Of a stretch of 64,000 nt of DNA, positions 41,964 through 50,109 are shown piece by piece. A program made the position numbers and the translations under genes. The notes below the pieces were generated by a model. It did not search any database and had not been told where the DNA came from. It saw only the letters and a list, made by a program, of their open reading frames with translations. Origin of the DNA: an uncultured Sphingorhabdus sp. (lineage in GTDB: Bacteria > Pseudomonadota > Alphaproteobacteria > Sphingomonadales > Sphingomonadaceae); contig CALMYW010000105.1 of assembly GCA_937873665.1 (NCBI GenBank), positions 1 to 64,000 of the forward strand. The letters run 5' to 3'. Position 1 is the stretch's first letter, and each line of letters begins with the position of its first letter.

Positions 41964-43487
41964 GTGCGACTTAGTTTGACCGGCCTTATTGCTACGATGA
42001 TCGCGTTGATTTTTGCATCGACTGCCCGCGCCGACCCGGAAGACATTGCCGCCGCCAGCCGCAGCGTCGTTCGCGTGGTCGTCTTCCCGGCATCGGGCGG
42101 GGACACGCCGATCGGTCACGGATCAGGTATCGTTGTTGCACCGGACAAGGTGCTGACCAACGCCCATGTCGTTTCCGAGGAGGAATATGACGGGGCCATC
42201 CGCATCGTAATCGTGCCTTCAGATGGCGGCGAGGCGATAGCTGCCGAGGTGATGGATCGATCCCCGCGCAACGACCTGGCTCTGATCGCGTTGAATGACG
42301 GCAAGCGCCTTACACCGGCCACTTTTTTCAGTGGCCCGGTAGGCGATGGCGCCGATGTCTTTGCGATTGGCTATCCCGGTGGCGTCGATATCGCGCAGGG
42401 CCTCAATATGGCCGACGTCCTGCGCCCGCAGACGCCAGTGAAAACCCGCGGCAATATTTCGGGCGGACGATCTGCGAAGGATTTCGAGACCTTGCTGCAC
42501 ACAGCGGCGATCGGTGGCGGCAATAGCGGCGGACCTTTGGTCGATGGCTGCGGACGCGTTCTGGGCGTCAACAGCTTTGGCAGCCTTTCGGATGGCAGTG
42601 ATGCCGAATTCTTTTTCGCAGTCGCGCAGCGCGAAGCTGCCGCTTTCTTGCGAAAAAATGGTGTCGCTTTCCGCTCGGTCGATAGCGAATGCCTCTCGCG
42701 CGCCGAGATGAGCCGGGCCGAAGCCGAAAGGGCAGCCGCCGAAGCTGCCCGAATTGCCGAGGAAAACCGGCTGACCGAAGCGGCCCGTAGCAAAAGTTTC
42801 GGCGAAGCGCGGCGACTGGCCGAATATGACATCATCGAATCACGCGACAATCTGTCGATGTTGACCGTTGTCCTGATATTTCTCGCGCTGGGTGCAGCGG
42901 GGACGAGTTGGCAGTTGCTGGAGCGCGAAAGACGCGATCAGGCAAAGCTGGCTGGTGGTGCGGCAGCGGCGCTGGTCATTGCGGCCCTGCTTACCTGGTA
43001 CGCAAGGCCGAGCTTTTCCGAAGTGGATGAACTCACCAAGGCCCGCCTGACCGACATCGAAGACCCGGCCGCCCCAGCCAAGGTTGCGCAAGAAGGCAAG
43101 CTGACCTGCGTGATAGACCGTAGCCGCAGCCGGATTACTGTTTCGGATACAGCCGATGTCCCATTCGAATGGGCAGCCAATGGCTGCGTCAACGGAAGGA
43201 CGCAATATGCGGAGGATGGCGATCGCTGGGTCCGCACATTCGTTCCCAATAACGAAGCACAGGTTTCGATCATCAGTTTCCAACCGGGAAGCAGCACCTA
43301 TCGCATCGAGAGGCATTTGCTTGGGTCGGAGGCGATGCAAAAGGCCCGCGATGCACGAAACCAATATGATGTGAAAAGCTGTTCAGCCGATTCTGCGATG
43401 CTGGAAAAGGTGGCGTCGATGAATGCAGCCGTTCGCCAGTTGCTGCCCCAGCAACCGAATGAATTGCTCGTTTTCAATTGCAGCTGA
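41964..43487 (+). CDS. Trypsin-like serine protease with membrane anchor
   Basis: 507 residues from GTG 41964, with GGGAG about 7 bases upstream and a signal peptide right after (MRLSLTGLIATMIALIFASTARA). ATG 41925 would add 13 residues before the signal. The catalytic triad is His in TNAHVV (about 68), Asp in RNDLALIAL (about 104) and Ser in GGGNSGGPLV (about 188). There is no PDZ domain, unlike DegP. A helical Ala/Glu-rich linker leads to two membrane spans (about 298-319 and 329-347) with a short charged turn, then a C-terminal domain of 150 residues containing several Cys. The protease domain would face the periplasm. Its target is unknown. Confidence 0.85.
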   Translation: MRLSLTGLIATMIALIFASTARADPEDIAAASRSVVRVVVFPASGGDTPIGHGSGIVVAPDKVLTNAHVVSEEEYDGAIRIVIVPSDGGEAIAAEVMDRSPRNDLALIALNDGKRLTPATFFSGPVGDGADVFAIGYPGGVDIAQGLNMADVLRPQTPVKTRGNISGGRSAKDFETLLHTAAIGGGNSGGPLVDGCGRVLGVNSFGSLSDGSDAEFFFAVAQREAAAFLRKNGVAFRSVDSECLSRAEMSRAEAERAAAEAARIAEENRLTEAARSKSFGEARRLAEYDIIESRDNLSMLTVVLIFLALGAAGTSWQLLERERRDQAKLAGGAAAALVIAALLTWYARPSFSEVDELTKARLTDIEDPAAPAKVAQEGKLTCVIDRSRSRITVSDTADVPFEWAANGCVNGRTQYAEDGDRWVRTFVPNNEAQVSIISFQPGSSTYRIERHLLGSEAMQKARDARNQYDVKSCSADSAMLEKVASMNAAVRQLLPQQPNELLVFNCS

Positions 43488-43531
43488 ACCTTTGCGTGGT
43501 GGAAATTTGCCGTTAAGGCCCTGAGTCGATC

Positions 43532-45346
43532 ATGGCAGACAACTCCCCTCTCGAACAATTTAAACAGGTGCTGACCGGCACCTCGCGCGCCATTGCGAAC
43601 GATCCAGAGATCGAACTGGCCTTCACCGCCGACGCGCCGACACAGGCGGGGAAGAATTTTCGCGTGCCGATGCCGGGCCGTTCGCTGCCCCCCGAACAGG
43701 TTGCCGAAGCGCGGGGTTTTGCTGACAGTTTCGCGCTTCGCCTTAAACATCATGATGCGGCACGCCATGCAGCACTGCGACCTCATGAGGCAATGGCAGG
43801 GGCCGCCTTCGACGCCATAGAGACGGCTCGTATCGAGGCGCTGGGCTCGCGCGCGATGGAGGGCGTGAAGGGCAACCTGACCCACTCGCTGGAGATGCGG
43901 CTGCGCACCGACCCGATTTCGCGCGCGCAGGCGGCGGAAGAAGTACCGATCTCAACCGCACTCGCGCTGATGGTGCGCGAACGGCTGACCGGCCAGCCGG
44001 TTCCCGAAAATGCCGCGCAAGGCGTCGACATGCTGCGCGAATGGATTGAGGAAAAGGCTGGGGGCGACTTGGATGCCCTTGGCCTCGCACTCGACGATCA
44101 GGCAGCCTTTGCTTCGCTCGCGCAGACGATGCTCGAGCATCTCGACCTGACCGAGGGTGAAATCGAACCCAATGAAGCCGACGAAGGCGGAGACGAATCC
44201 GAACAGGAGCAAGAGCAGGACGGCGAAAGCGAAGATGAGGGCCAGGGCGAAGCCGGACAGGCCGAAGCCCGCGCCGAACCGCAAGAGGGCGAAGGCGAAG
44301 AGTCCGAAGCCGAATATGACCAGTCGCAAATGGACGACATGGATGATACCGATGGCGACATGGGTGAAGACGGCATGCAGCCGGTCAACCCGCAGCGCCG
44401 CAACTGGGATCATTTACCGCAAAGCGATTACAAAAGCTGGACGACCAAATATGACGAAGTTGTCGGTGCGACCGACCTCGCCGATGAGGAAGAACTCAAC
44501 CGGCTGCGCGCCTATCTCGACCAGCAACTGTCGGGCTTGCAGGGCGCGGTGACACGGCTCGCCAACCGCCTGCAACGCCGCCTGATGGCACAACAGAATC
44601 GCAGCTGGGATTTCGATCAGGAAGAAGGGCTGCTCGACGCCGCGCGGCTTGCCCGCATAGTCGTCGCTCCGGGAAGCTCATTGAGCTATAAGGTCGAACG
44701 CGATGTCGAATTCCGCGATACGGTGGTCACGCTGCTAATCGACAACAGCGGCTCAATGCGCGGACGGCCGATTTCGATCGCCGCGATCAGCGCCGACATC
44801 ATGGCCCGCACGCTCGAACGCTGCGGCGTGAAGACCGAGATTTTGGGCTTCACTACGCGCGCGTGGAAAGGCGGGCAATCGCGTGAGGATTGGCTTGCCG
44901 CCGGACGTCCCGCCATGCCCGGCCGCCTCAACGACTTGCGCCACATCGTCTACAAAAAGGCCGATGAGCCCTGGCGGCACGCCCGCCGCAACCTCGGCCT
45001 GATGATGCGCGAAGGCTTGCTCAAAGAAAATATCGACGGTGAGGCCCTGCTCTGGGCGCACAACCGCCTGATCGCCCGCCCCGAAGACCGCCGCATCCTG
45101 ATGGTGATCTCCGACGGTGCGCCGGTCGATGACTCGACCTTGTCGGTCAACCATGGCGGCTATCTGGAACAGCATCTGAGGCGCGTGATAGAAATGATCG
45201 AAAGCCGCAGCCCGGTGCAACTGGTCGCGATCGGCATCGGCCATGATGTCACTCGTTACTACCGACGCGCTGTCACCATCATGGATGCGGAGCAACTGGG
45301 CGGGACGATGATCGAGCAATTGGCCGGACTGTTCGACGAGGAATAG
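43532..45346 (+). CDS. cobT: Cobaltochelatase subunit CobT
   Basis: A 604-residue CobT. The N-terminal helical part is followed by a very acidic region (about 205-290, rich in Glu and Asp), then [20 protein letters not shown], and a C-terminal von Willebrand A domain with the MIDAS motif [14 protein letters not shown] and [14 protein letters not shown]. With CobS (AAA+) and CobN it inserts cobalt in the aerobic B12 pathway. Neither cobS nor other cobalamin synthesis genes are near in this window. A promoter for the next gene lies in the 65-base gap that follows. Confidence 0.95.
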   Translation: MADNSPLEQFKQVLTGTSRAIANDPEIELAFTADAPTQAGKNFRVPMPGRSLPPEQVAEARGFADSFALRLKHHDAARHAALRPHEAMAGAAFDAIETARIEALGSRAMEGVKGNLTHSLEMRLRTDPISRAQAAEEVPISTALALMVRERLTGQPVPENAAQGVDMLREWIEEKAGGDLDALGLALDDQAAFASLAQTMLEHLDLTEGEIEPNEADEGGDESEQEQEQDGESEDEGQGEAGQAEARAEPQEGEGEESEAEYDQSQMDDMDDTDGDMGEDGMQPVNPQRRNWDHLPQSDYKSWTTKYDEVVGATDLADEEELNRLRAYLDQQLSGLQGAVTRLANRLQRRLMAQQNRSWDFDQEEGLLDAARLARIVVAPGSSLSYKVERDVEFRDTVVTLLIDNSGSMRGRPISIAAISADIMARTLERCGVKTEILGFTTRAWKGGQSREDWLAAGRPAMPGRLNDLRHIVYKKADEPWRHARRNLGLMMREGLLKENIDGEALLWAHNRLIARPEDRRILMVISDGAPVDDSTLSVNHGGYLEQHLRRVIEMIESRSPVQLVAIGIGHDVTRYYRRAVTIMDAEQLGGTMIEQLAGLFDEE

Positions 45347-45376
45347 GCTTGCAATTCGCTGAAGGCGTGACAGAAT

Positions 45377-45394
45377 TTTAATCGAACGATTAAA
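45377..45394. promoter_or_regulatory. Second copy of the TTTAATCG/CGATTAAA operator
   Basis: TTTAATCGAACGATTAAA is a perfect pair of 8-bp half-sites with AA in the centre, 18 bases before the nitroreductase ATG and just upstream of its GGAGG. The half-sites equal those at 10310-10327 and the TCT after the palindrome is also shared. A repressor bound here would block the start region of the transcript or of the promoter. Confidence 0.7.
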
Positions 45395-45411
45395 TCTCTG
45401 GAGGGCAGCAT

Positions 45412-46083
45412 ATGAACGTCACCGAAGCAGTCGCATCCCGTCGGTCGGTGCGCGAATTTCTCGATAAGCCGGTCGACAAGGCATTGCTCGAACGCATCCT
45501 TACCAAAGCGCAGAATGCGCCCTCTGGCGGTAACACGCAGCCTTGGAATGCGGTGATGGCAACGGGCGAGCCGTTGAAGAAATTGCTGGCAGCTGTAGCT
45601 GAAGTCGTTCCGCAAGGCCCGGCTGCCCATAAACCCGAGTACAACATCTACCCGCCCGAACTCGATGGCCGATACAAGGATAGCCGCTTTGGCGTGGGCG
45701 AAGCGATGTACGCCGCGCTCGATATCCCACGTGACAACAAGATGGCGCGGTTGATGTGGTTCGCGCGCAATTTCCGCGCCTTTGACGCTCCGGTGCTGAT
45801 GCTGATCCACACCCCGCGCTATATGGGCCCGCCGCAATGGTCGGATATCGGCATGTGGTTGCAGACGGTTGCGCTGTTGCTGCGTGAGGAAGGGCTCGAT
45901 TGCTGCTTTCAGGAGGCGTGGGCAATCTACACGCCGCAAATCAGGGCGTGCTTTAACATTCCCGACGATCATATCTTTTTCTGCGGGGCGGCGATCGGCC
46001 ATCGCGATCCGGATGCGCCGGTGAATAACTTTCCTGTGCCGAGAGCGCCGCTGGATGAAGTGGTGACTTGGGAAGGGTTTTAA
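45412..46083 (+). CDS. Nitroreductase family flavoprotein, operator-linked to the acyl-CoA operon
   Basis: A 223-residue FMN-dependent nitroreductase fold from ATG 45412 with GGAGG 10 bases upstream. The N-terminal SRRSVREFLDKPVDKALLERILTKAQNAPSGGNTQPWNAV binds FMN; ...DIGMWLQTVALLLREEGLDCCFQEAWAIY and the C-terminal PVPRAPLDEVVTW are also family-typical. Such enzymes reduce nitro groups, quinones or enones with NAD(P)H. The shared operator ties it to the acyl-CoA dehydrogenase operon at 6040-10233, so its natural substrate may be an unsaturated ring ketone or acyl-CoA intermediate. This last point is inference. Confidence 0.88.
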   Translation: MNVTEAVASRRSVREFLDKPVDKALLERILTKAQNAPSGGNTQPWNAVMATGEPLKKLLAAVAEVVPQGPAAHKPEYNIYPPELDGRYKDSRFGVGEAMYAALDIPRDNKMARLMWFARNFRAFDAPVLMLIHTPRYMGPPQWSDIGMWLQTVALLLREEGLDCCFQEAWAIYTPQIRACFNIPDDHIFFCGAAIGHRDPDAPVNNFPVPRAPLDEVVTWEGF

Positions 46084-46090
46084 CGCACCC

Positions 46091-46178
46091 GTCGCCCCTG
46101 CGCAGGCAGGGGCCGCTTGAAGTTTATTCGTCCATTGTTGGGTAAATCTACCGCGGCCCCTGCCTGCGCAGGGGCGAC
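46091..46178. repeat. Inverted-repeat element, family III
   Basis: Two perfectly complementary 26-bp arms (GTCGCCCCTGCGCAGGCAGG... at 46091-46116, and its mirror at 46153-46178) enclose a 36-base AT-richer loop. Located seven bases after the nitroreductase stop, it may act as transcript 3'-end structure. Confidence 0.85.
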
Positions 46179-46221
46179 GTGGTTCTTGACTGCAAGGCCT
46201 CGCTAAGCCATCGCCCAGCCC

Positions 46222-47664
46222 ATGTCCGACCTGAAACTCTTCAACAGCCTGACCCGCCAACTGGAAACATTCCAGCCCGTCCACCCCGGCGAGGCGCGTG
46301 TCTATAGCTGCGGACCGACGGTCTATAATTACCCGCATATCGGCAATATGCGCGCCTATGTCTTTGCCGATACGCTTGGTCGCGTGCTGAGCTACAAGGG
46401 CTATAAGCTGACCCACATCATCAACATCACTGATGTCGGCCATCTGACCGACGATGCCGATGCGGGTGAGGACAAGATGGAGAAGATGGCGGCGGAAAGA
46501 GCGCAGTCTATCTGGGATATCGCGCGCCATTATACCGAGGCCTATTGGGCCGATATCAAGGCGCTGAACATCCGCCAACCCGCCAAATGGTCGATCGCCA
46601 CCGACTATGTGCCGCAGATGATCGAGTTCGCCAAAAGCATCGCCGACAAGCATTGCTATGAACTGGAAAGCGGGCTGTATTTCGATACCTCGACAGTCGC
46701 CAATTATGGCGCGCTCGCCCGCGCGCAGACCGACGAAGGCGCCAATAGTCAGGGGGGCCGCATCGAGGCCGTCGAAGGCAAACGCCATGCGGCGGACTTC
46801 GCGATCTGGCGCAAGACGCCGGAGGGCGAAAAGCGCCAGATGGAATGGGACAGTCCCTGGGGCCGCGGCGCGCCGGGTTGGCACCTTGAATGCTCGGTGA
46901 TGTCGGGCGACTTGCTCGGCTTTCCGTTTGATATCCACACCGGCGGCATCGACCATCGCGAGATCCACCACCCGAACGAGATCGCGCAGAACCAGGCCTT
47001 TTGCCATAGCGACCACAGTGGCGCGCGGATGTGGATGCACAATAATTTCCTGATCGAGCGTAGCGGCAAGATGAGCAAGAGCGCAGGCGAATTCTTGCGT
47101 GTGCAGTTGCTGATCGACAAGGGCTTCCACCCCCTCGCCTACCGCCTGATGTGCCTGCAGGCGCATTATCGGAGCGAGCTGGAGTTTAGCTGGGAAGGAC
47201 TACAGGCGGCCTTCACACGGTTGAAGCGGATGGTGATGGCGGTCGCGGCTGTAAAAGGCATCGAGCCAGCAAGCGAGACGACCGACAAGCGTTTGCTCGA
47301 CCTGTTTGAGCGTTTCGATGATGCTGTATCGGATGACCTGAACACGGCCATCGCCTTGACGGCGCTCGAAGAAACGCTGTCGCTCAAAAAGGTCGATCAA
47401 GGGCAAAAGCTGCTCGCCATCGCGCAAATGGACACAGTGCTAGGCCTCGACCTGCTGCAACTGGAACGCGCCGACTTGCGGGTGCAGCCGAAAAAGGCGC
47501 AAATCAGCGCAACGGAAATCGAAGCGGCCCTGACCAGCCGCAAGGAAGCCCGTGCGAACAAGGATTTTGCCAAATCCGACGCAATCCGCGACGAACTCAT
47601 CGCCAAGGGCGTCGAGGTGATGGACGGCGATCCGTTGGGGTGGGATTGGCGGATTGAGGTGTAA
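46222..47664 (+). CDS. cysS: Cysteine--tRNA ligase
   Basis: A 480-residue class I synthetase. SCGPTVYNYPHIGNMRAYVFADTL carries the zinc Cys and the HIGH-like HIGN; GWHLECSVMSGDLLG and GGIDHREIHHPNEIAQN follow, and the KMSKS loop is RSGKMSKSAGEFL. The helical C-terminal domain with EIEAALTSRKEARANKDFAKSDAIRDELIAKGVEVMDG is typical. It charges tRNA-Cys. A family I repeat begins four bases after the stop. Confidence 0.97.
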   Translation: MSDLKLFNSLTRQLETFQPVHPGEARVYSCGPTVYNYPHIGNMRAYVFADTLGRVLSYKGYKLTHIINITDVGHLTDDADAGEDKMEKMAAERAQSIWDIARHYTEAYWADIKALNIRQPAKWSIATDYVPQMIEFAKSIADKHCYELESGLYFDTSTVANYGALARAQTDEGANSQGGRIEAVEGKRHAADFAIWRKTPEGEKRQMEWDSPWGRGAPGWHLECSVMSGDLLGFPFDIHTGGIDHREIHHPNEIAQNQAFCHSDHSGARMWMHNNFLIERSGKMSKSAGEFLRVQLLIDKGFHPLAYRLMCLQAHYRSELEFSWEGLQAAFTRLKRMVMAVAAVKGIEPASETTDKRLLDLFERFDDAVSDDLNTAIALTALEETLSLKKVDQGQKLLAIAQMDTVLGLDLLQLERADLRVQPKKAQISATEIEAALTSRKEARANKDFAKSDAIRDELIAKGVEVMDGDPLGWDWRIEV

Positions 47665-47667
47665 TTC

Positions 47668-47763
47668 CCCCTCCCGCTTGCGGGAGGGGTCAGGGGAGGG
47701 CATGAGTGTTCTTCCAAGTTGCGGGACAGGCCCTCCCCCGGCCCCTCCCGCAAGCGGGAGGGG
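47668..47763. repeat. Inverted-repeat element, family I (copy 2)
   Basis: The same 22-bp palindrome as at 11455 stands at 47668-47689 and again, inverted, at 47742-47763, with GGGGAGGGC/GCCCTCCCC next to it, so 96 bases fold as a single long hairpin. It fills the cysS-to-dehydrogenase gap and abuts the start of the next gene by nine bases. Confidence 0.87.
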
Positions 47764-47772
47764 AGTAAGTAA

Positions 47773-48717
47773 GTGACCAAAACCAAATTTGTGGCCTCCA
47801 GCCTGATCCGCGCGATGGTCGAACCGCGTCTGCCTGATTGGGTCGAGGCGCATTGGTATGTCACCAAGGAAGAGGCGCTCGAACTCGCGCTGCTCGCCGA
47901 AATCGGCTGGTTCGACATGTATGACAAGGCCGACATGGCGGCGATCATCACGGCGGCGACCAACCTGAAATGGCTCAACAGCATCTATGCAGGTGTCGAT
48001 GGCATGCCGCTCGCCGAGCTCAAGAAACGCGGGACCAAGGTTACCAACGGCGCGGGGATCAACGCGATCACTATCGCCGAATATGTCGTCATGGGGATGC
48101 TCAATATCGCCAAGGGCTATCGCGACGTAATGCACGCGCAGGACCGGCGCGAATGGCTGATCGATTCGCCTGGCAAGGTGGAACTCTATGGATCAAAGGC
48201 CTTGCTGCTGGGCTATGGCGCGATCGGCAAGCTGATCGAGGAACGGCTGAAGGCATTCAATGTCGATGTGACGATAGTCCGCCGCACACCGGGCCCGTCG
48301 AGCCTCGCGCCCGATGCCTGGCAAGCGCGGCTGGGCGAGTTTGACTGGGTGATACTTGCCGTCCCCGCAACGCCCGAAACCGAGGAAATGATCGGTGCCG
48401 ACGAGCTGGCCGAGATGAAGCAGAGCGCGGTGCTGGTGAATATCGCGCGCGGATCGGTGGTCGATCAGGATGCGCTGGTGAAGGCATTGCAGGACCAGCA
48501 AATTGGTGGTGCATTCCTCGACGTAACGACGCCCGAACCACTCCCTGCCCACCACCCGTTATGGAACCTCGACAATTGCCATATCAGCATGCACCTGTCA
48601 GGTCGCGCGCAGGACAAGATGTTTGTGCGCTCTGCCGAACGCTTCCTCGAAAATCTGAAACGCTATCACAAGGGCGAGAAGCTGGAGCCTTTGGTCAATT
48701 TGGATTTGGGATACTAA
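47773..48717 (+). CDS. D-isomer-specific 2-hydroxyacid dehydrogenase
   Basis: A 314-residue protein with a GTG start at 47773; its ribosome-binding site may be part of the GGGAGGGGAG of the adjacent repeat. The NAD domain has ALLLGYGAIGKLIEERLKAF near 145-165. The catalytic residues are Arg in VNIARGSVVDQDAL, Glu in DVTTPEPLPAHHPLW, and His in CHISMHLSGRAQ. The substrate (lactate, glycerate, phosphoglycerate or other) cannot be read from the sequence. Confidence 0.88.
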   Translation: MTKTKFVASSLIRAMVEPRLPDWVEAHWYVTKEEALELALLAEIGWFDMYDKADMAAIITAATNLKWLNSIYAGVDGMPLAELKKRGTKVTNGAGINAITIAEYVVMGMLNIAKGYRDVMHAQDRREWLIDSPGKVELYGSKALLLGYGAIGKLIEERLKAFNVDVTIVRRTPGPSSLAPDAWQARLGEFDWVILAVPATPETEEMIGADELAEMKQSAVLVNIARGSVVDQDALVKALQDQQIGGAFLDVTTPEPLPAHHPLWNLDNCHISMHLSGRAQDKMFVRSAERFLENLKRYHKGEKLEPLVNLDLGY

Positions 48718-48720
48718 CCA

Positions 48721-48787
48721 CCGCAGTGCTGAGCCTGTCGAAGCACGTTTTACGGACAAGCGCCCTTCGACAGGCTCAGGGCTCCGG
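48721..48787. repeat. Inverted-repeat element, family IV (copy 1)
   Basis: CTGAGCCTGTCGAAG (near 48729) and CTTCGACAGGCTCAG (near 48765) are exact complements; CCG ends extend the arms. The same core occurs at 59251-59334. It sits three bases after the dehydrogenase stop. Confidence 0.87.
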
Positions 48788-48805
48788 TTTGGGAGGATAG
48801 AAAAT

Positions 48806-49198
48806 ATGGCACACAACCCCGCAGAAATCTGGCACCGCGTCGCGCTGTCGAAAGATGTCGCCGAGATTGAAAAGATCCTGCACGACGACTGTGTTTTCGA
48901 AAGCCCGGTCGTCCACAGCCCGCAGCTAGGCAAGGCTATCACCTCCAAATATCTCGCTGCTGCCGGCCACACGCTGGGCAATGATACATTCCGCTATGTC
49001 GGCGAATGGCACCGCGAGAACAGCTCAATCCTGGAATTCACAGCCGAAATCGACGGTATCAAAATCAATGGCATCGACATGATTTCATGTGACGATGATG
49101 GCCTGATCACCCATTTCAAAGTGATGGTGCGTCCTTTGAAAGCCGTGAATATGCTTCACCAAAAAATGGGCGAGATGCTGGCAGCGATGAAGGGCTGA
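48806..49198 (+). CDS. NTF2-like / SnoaL-type small protein
   Basis: A 130-residue alpha+beta protein with the NTF2 fold pattern: AEIWHRVALSKDVAEIEKILHDDCVFESPV, ILEFTAEIDGIKINGIDMISCDDDGLITHFKVMVRPLKAVN. Such small cone-shaped proteins act as isomerases, hydrolases or binding domains; no catalytic set can be assigned. Its stop overlaps the start of the HPP gene by one base. Confidence 0.8.
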   Translation: MAHNPAEIWHRVALSKDVAEIEKILHDDCVFESPVVHSPQLGKAITSKYLAAAGHTLGNDTFRYVGEWHRENSSILEFTAEIDGIKINGIDMISCDDDGLITHFKVMVRPLKAVNMLHQKMGEMLAAMKG

Positions 49199-49899
49199 TG
49201 CAGCGACTGCGCCTGTTTGTGCCCCTGCTCGCCGGGGCAAGCCTGCGTGATCGCAGCGGCGCTGCTGCCGGCGCAGCCTTTGGCGTATTGGGGGCCGCCC
49301 TCACAGGCATGCTGATTGGATATGCCTTTCCCGATTTTCCGTTCCTGGTTGCGCCTATCGGCGCCTCGGCAGTTCTGGTTTTTGCCGTGCCCGCCAGCCC
49401 CCTCGCCCAGCCGTGGCCGGTATTCGGCGGCAATGTGGTTTCCGGCTCTGTCGCCGTAGCGGTTGCCTATGCAATTCCCGATCCGGCGCTTGCCGTCGGA
49501 CTGGCAGTCGGGCTGGCGATCATGGGAATGTCGATCCTGCGCTGCCTCCACCCGCCCGGCGGTGCCGTTGCGATTACTGCAATATTGGGTGGGGATGCCA
49601 TCGTGAAGGCAAGCTTTGCTTATCCGGTAACGCTGGTCGCCGCGAACAGTGCGGCATTGCTGGCAATGGGCTGGCTCTACCATCGTTTTTCACGCCACAG
49701 TTATCCGCATCGACCGGAACCTGTGGTCGAGTCCCCCATATTGTCGGGCCTGCTGCGCGCCGACATCGATCAAGCCATTGCCGAAAGCGGCGAAACCTTT
49801 GACATTGATCTGGAAGATCTGGAAAATCTCTTGCTCCGCGCAGAGGCCATTTCTGCCGACCGGCAGCAACGAGAGGCCAACACCGACTATTCGATCTGA
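49198..49899 (+). CDS. HPP family membrane protein
   Basis: A 233-residue protein with four to five membrane spans and the family motif RCLHPPGGAVAITAILGG near residues 115-132. The C-terminal 60 residues are soluble (DIDQAIAESGETFDIDLEDLENLLLRAEAISADRQQREANTDYSI). No CBS domains are attached, unlike some family members. HPP proteins in plants and cyanobacteria are linked to nitrite uptake; in proteobacteria the role is unproven. It is co-translated with the NTF2-like gene. Confidence 0.87.
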   Translation: MQRLRLFVPLLAGASLRDRSGAAAGAAFGVLGAALTGMLIGYAFPDFPFLVAPIGASAVLVFAVPASPLAQPWPVFGGNVVSGSVAVAVAYAIPDPALAVGLAVGLAIMGMSILRCLHPPGGAVAITAILGGDAIVKASFAYPVTLVAANSAALLAMGWLYHRFSRHSYPHRPEPVVESPILSGLLRADIDQAIAESGETFDIDLEDLENLLLRAEAISADRQQREANTDYSI

Positions 49900-50109
49900 G
49901 TGGCATCGACATGGCGGGAGGCAACTGCCGTCGTTGCTACAGGTAAATTCCCAGTTGAATTTCGCGGCATAATCCCTAAATCGACGCTCGATCCGGGCCC
50001 CTCTGGCGCATGCGGCGGCATGCGTGATGTCGGATTGTTCATCCGAAAGCGCGACACGCGGCGCAACCTCCGTCTCTCGGGACGGATTGGACACATAGGG
50101 GCCCTACAG

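Noticed and set aside
45259..47166. Long minus-strand frame opposite cobT end, nitroreductase and cysS
   Set aside because: It runs across three intact genes and an inverted repeat and shows no protein-like domains.
49900..50109. N-terminal 70-residue extension of the TerC protein
   Set aside because: The extension is not membrane-like or conserved-looking, and MDFLFDMFLGTP at 50110 is a natural family start.
49980..50109. yybP-ykoY manganese riboswitch before terC
   Set aside because: The conserved core pieces could not be found; only an unrelated hairpin is visible.
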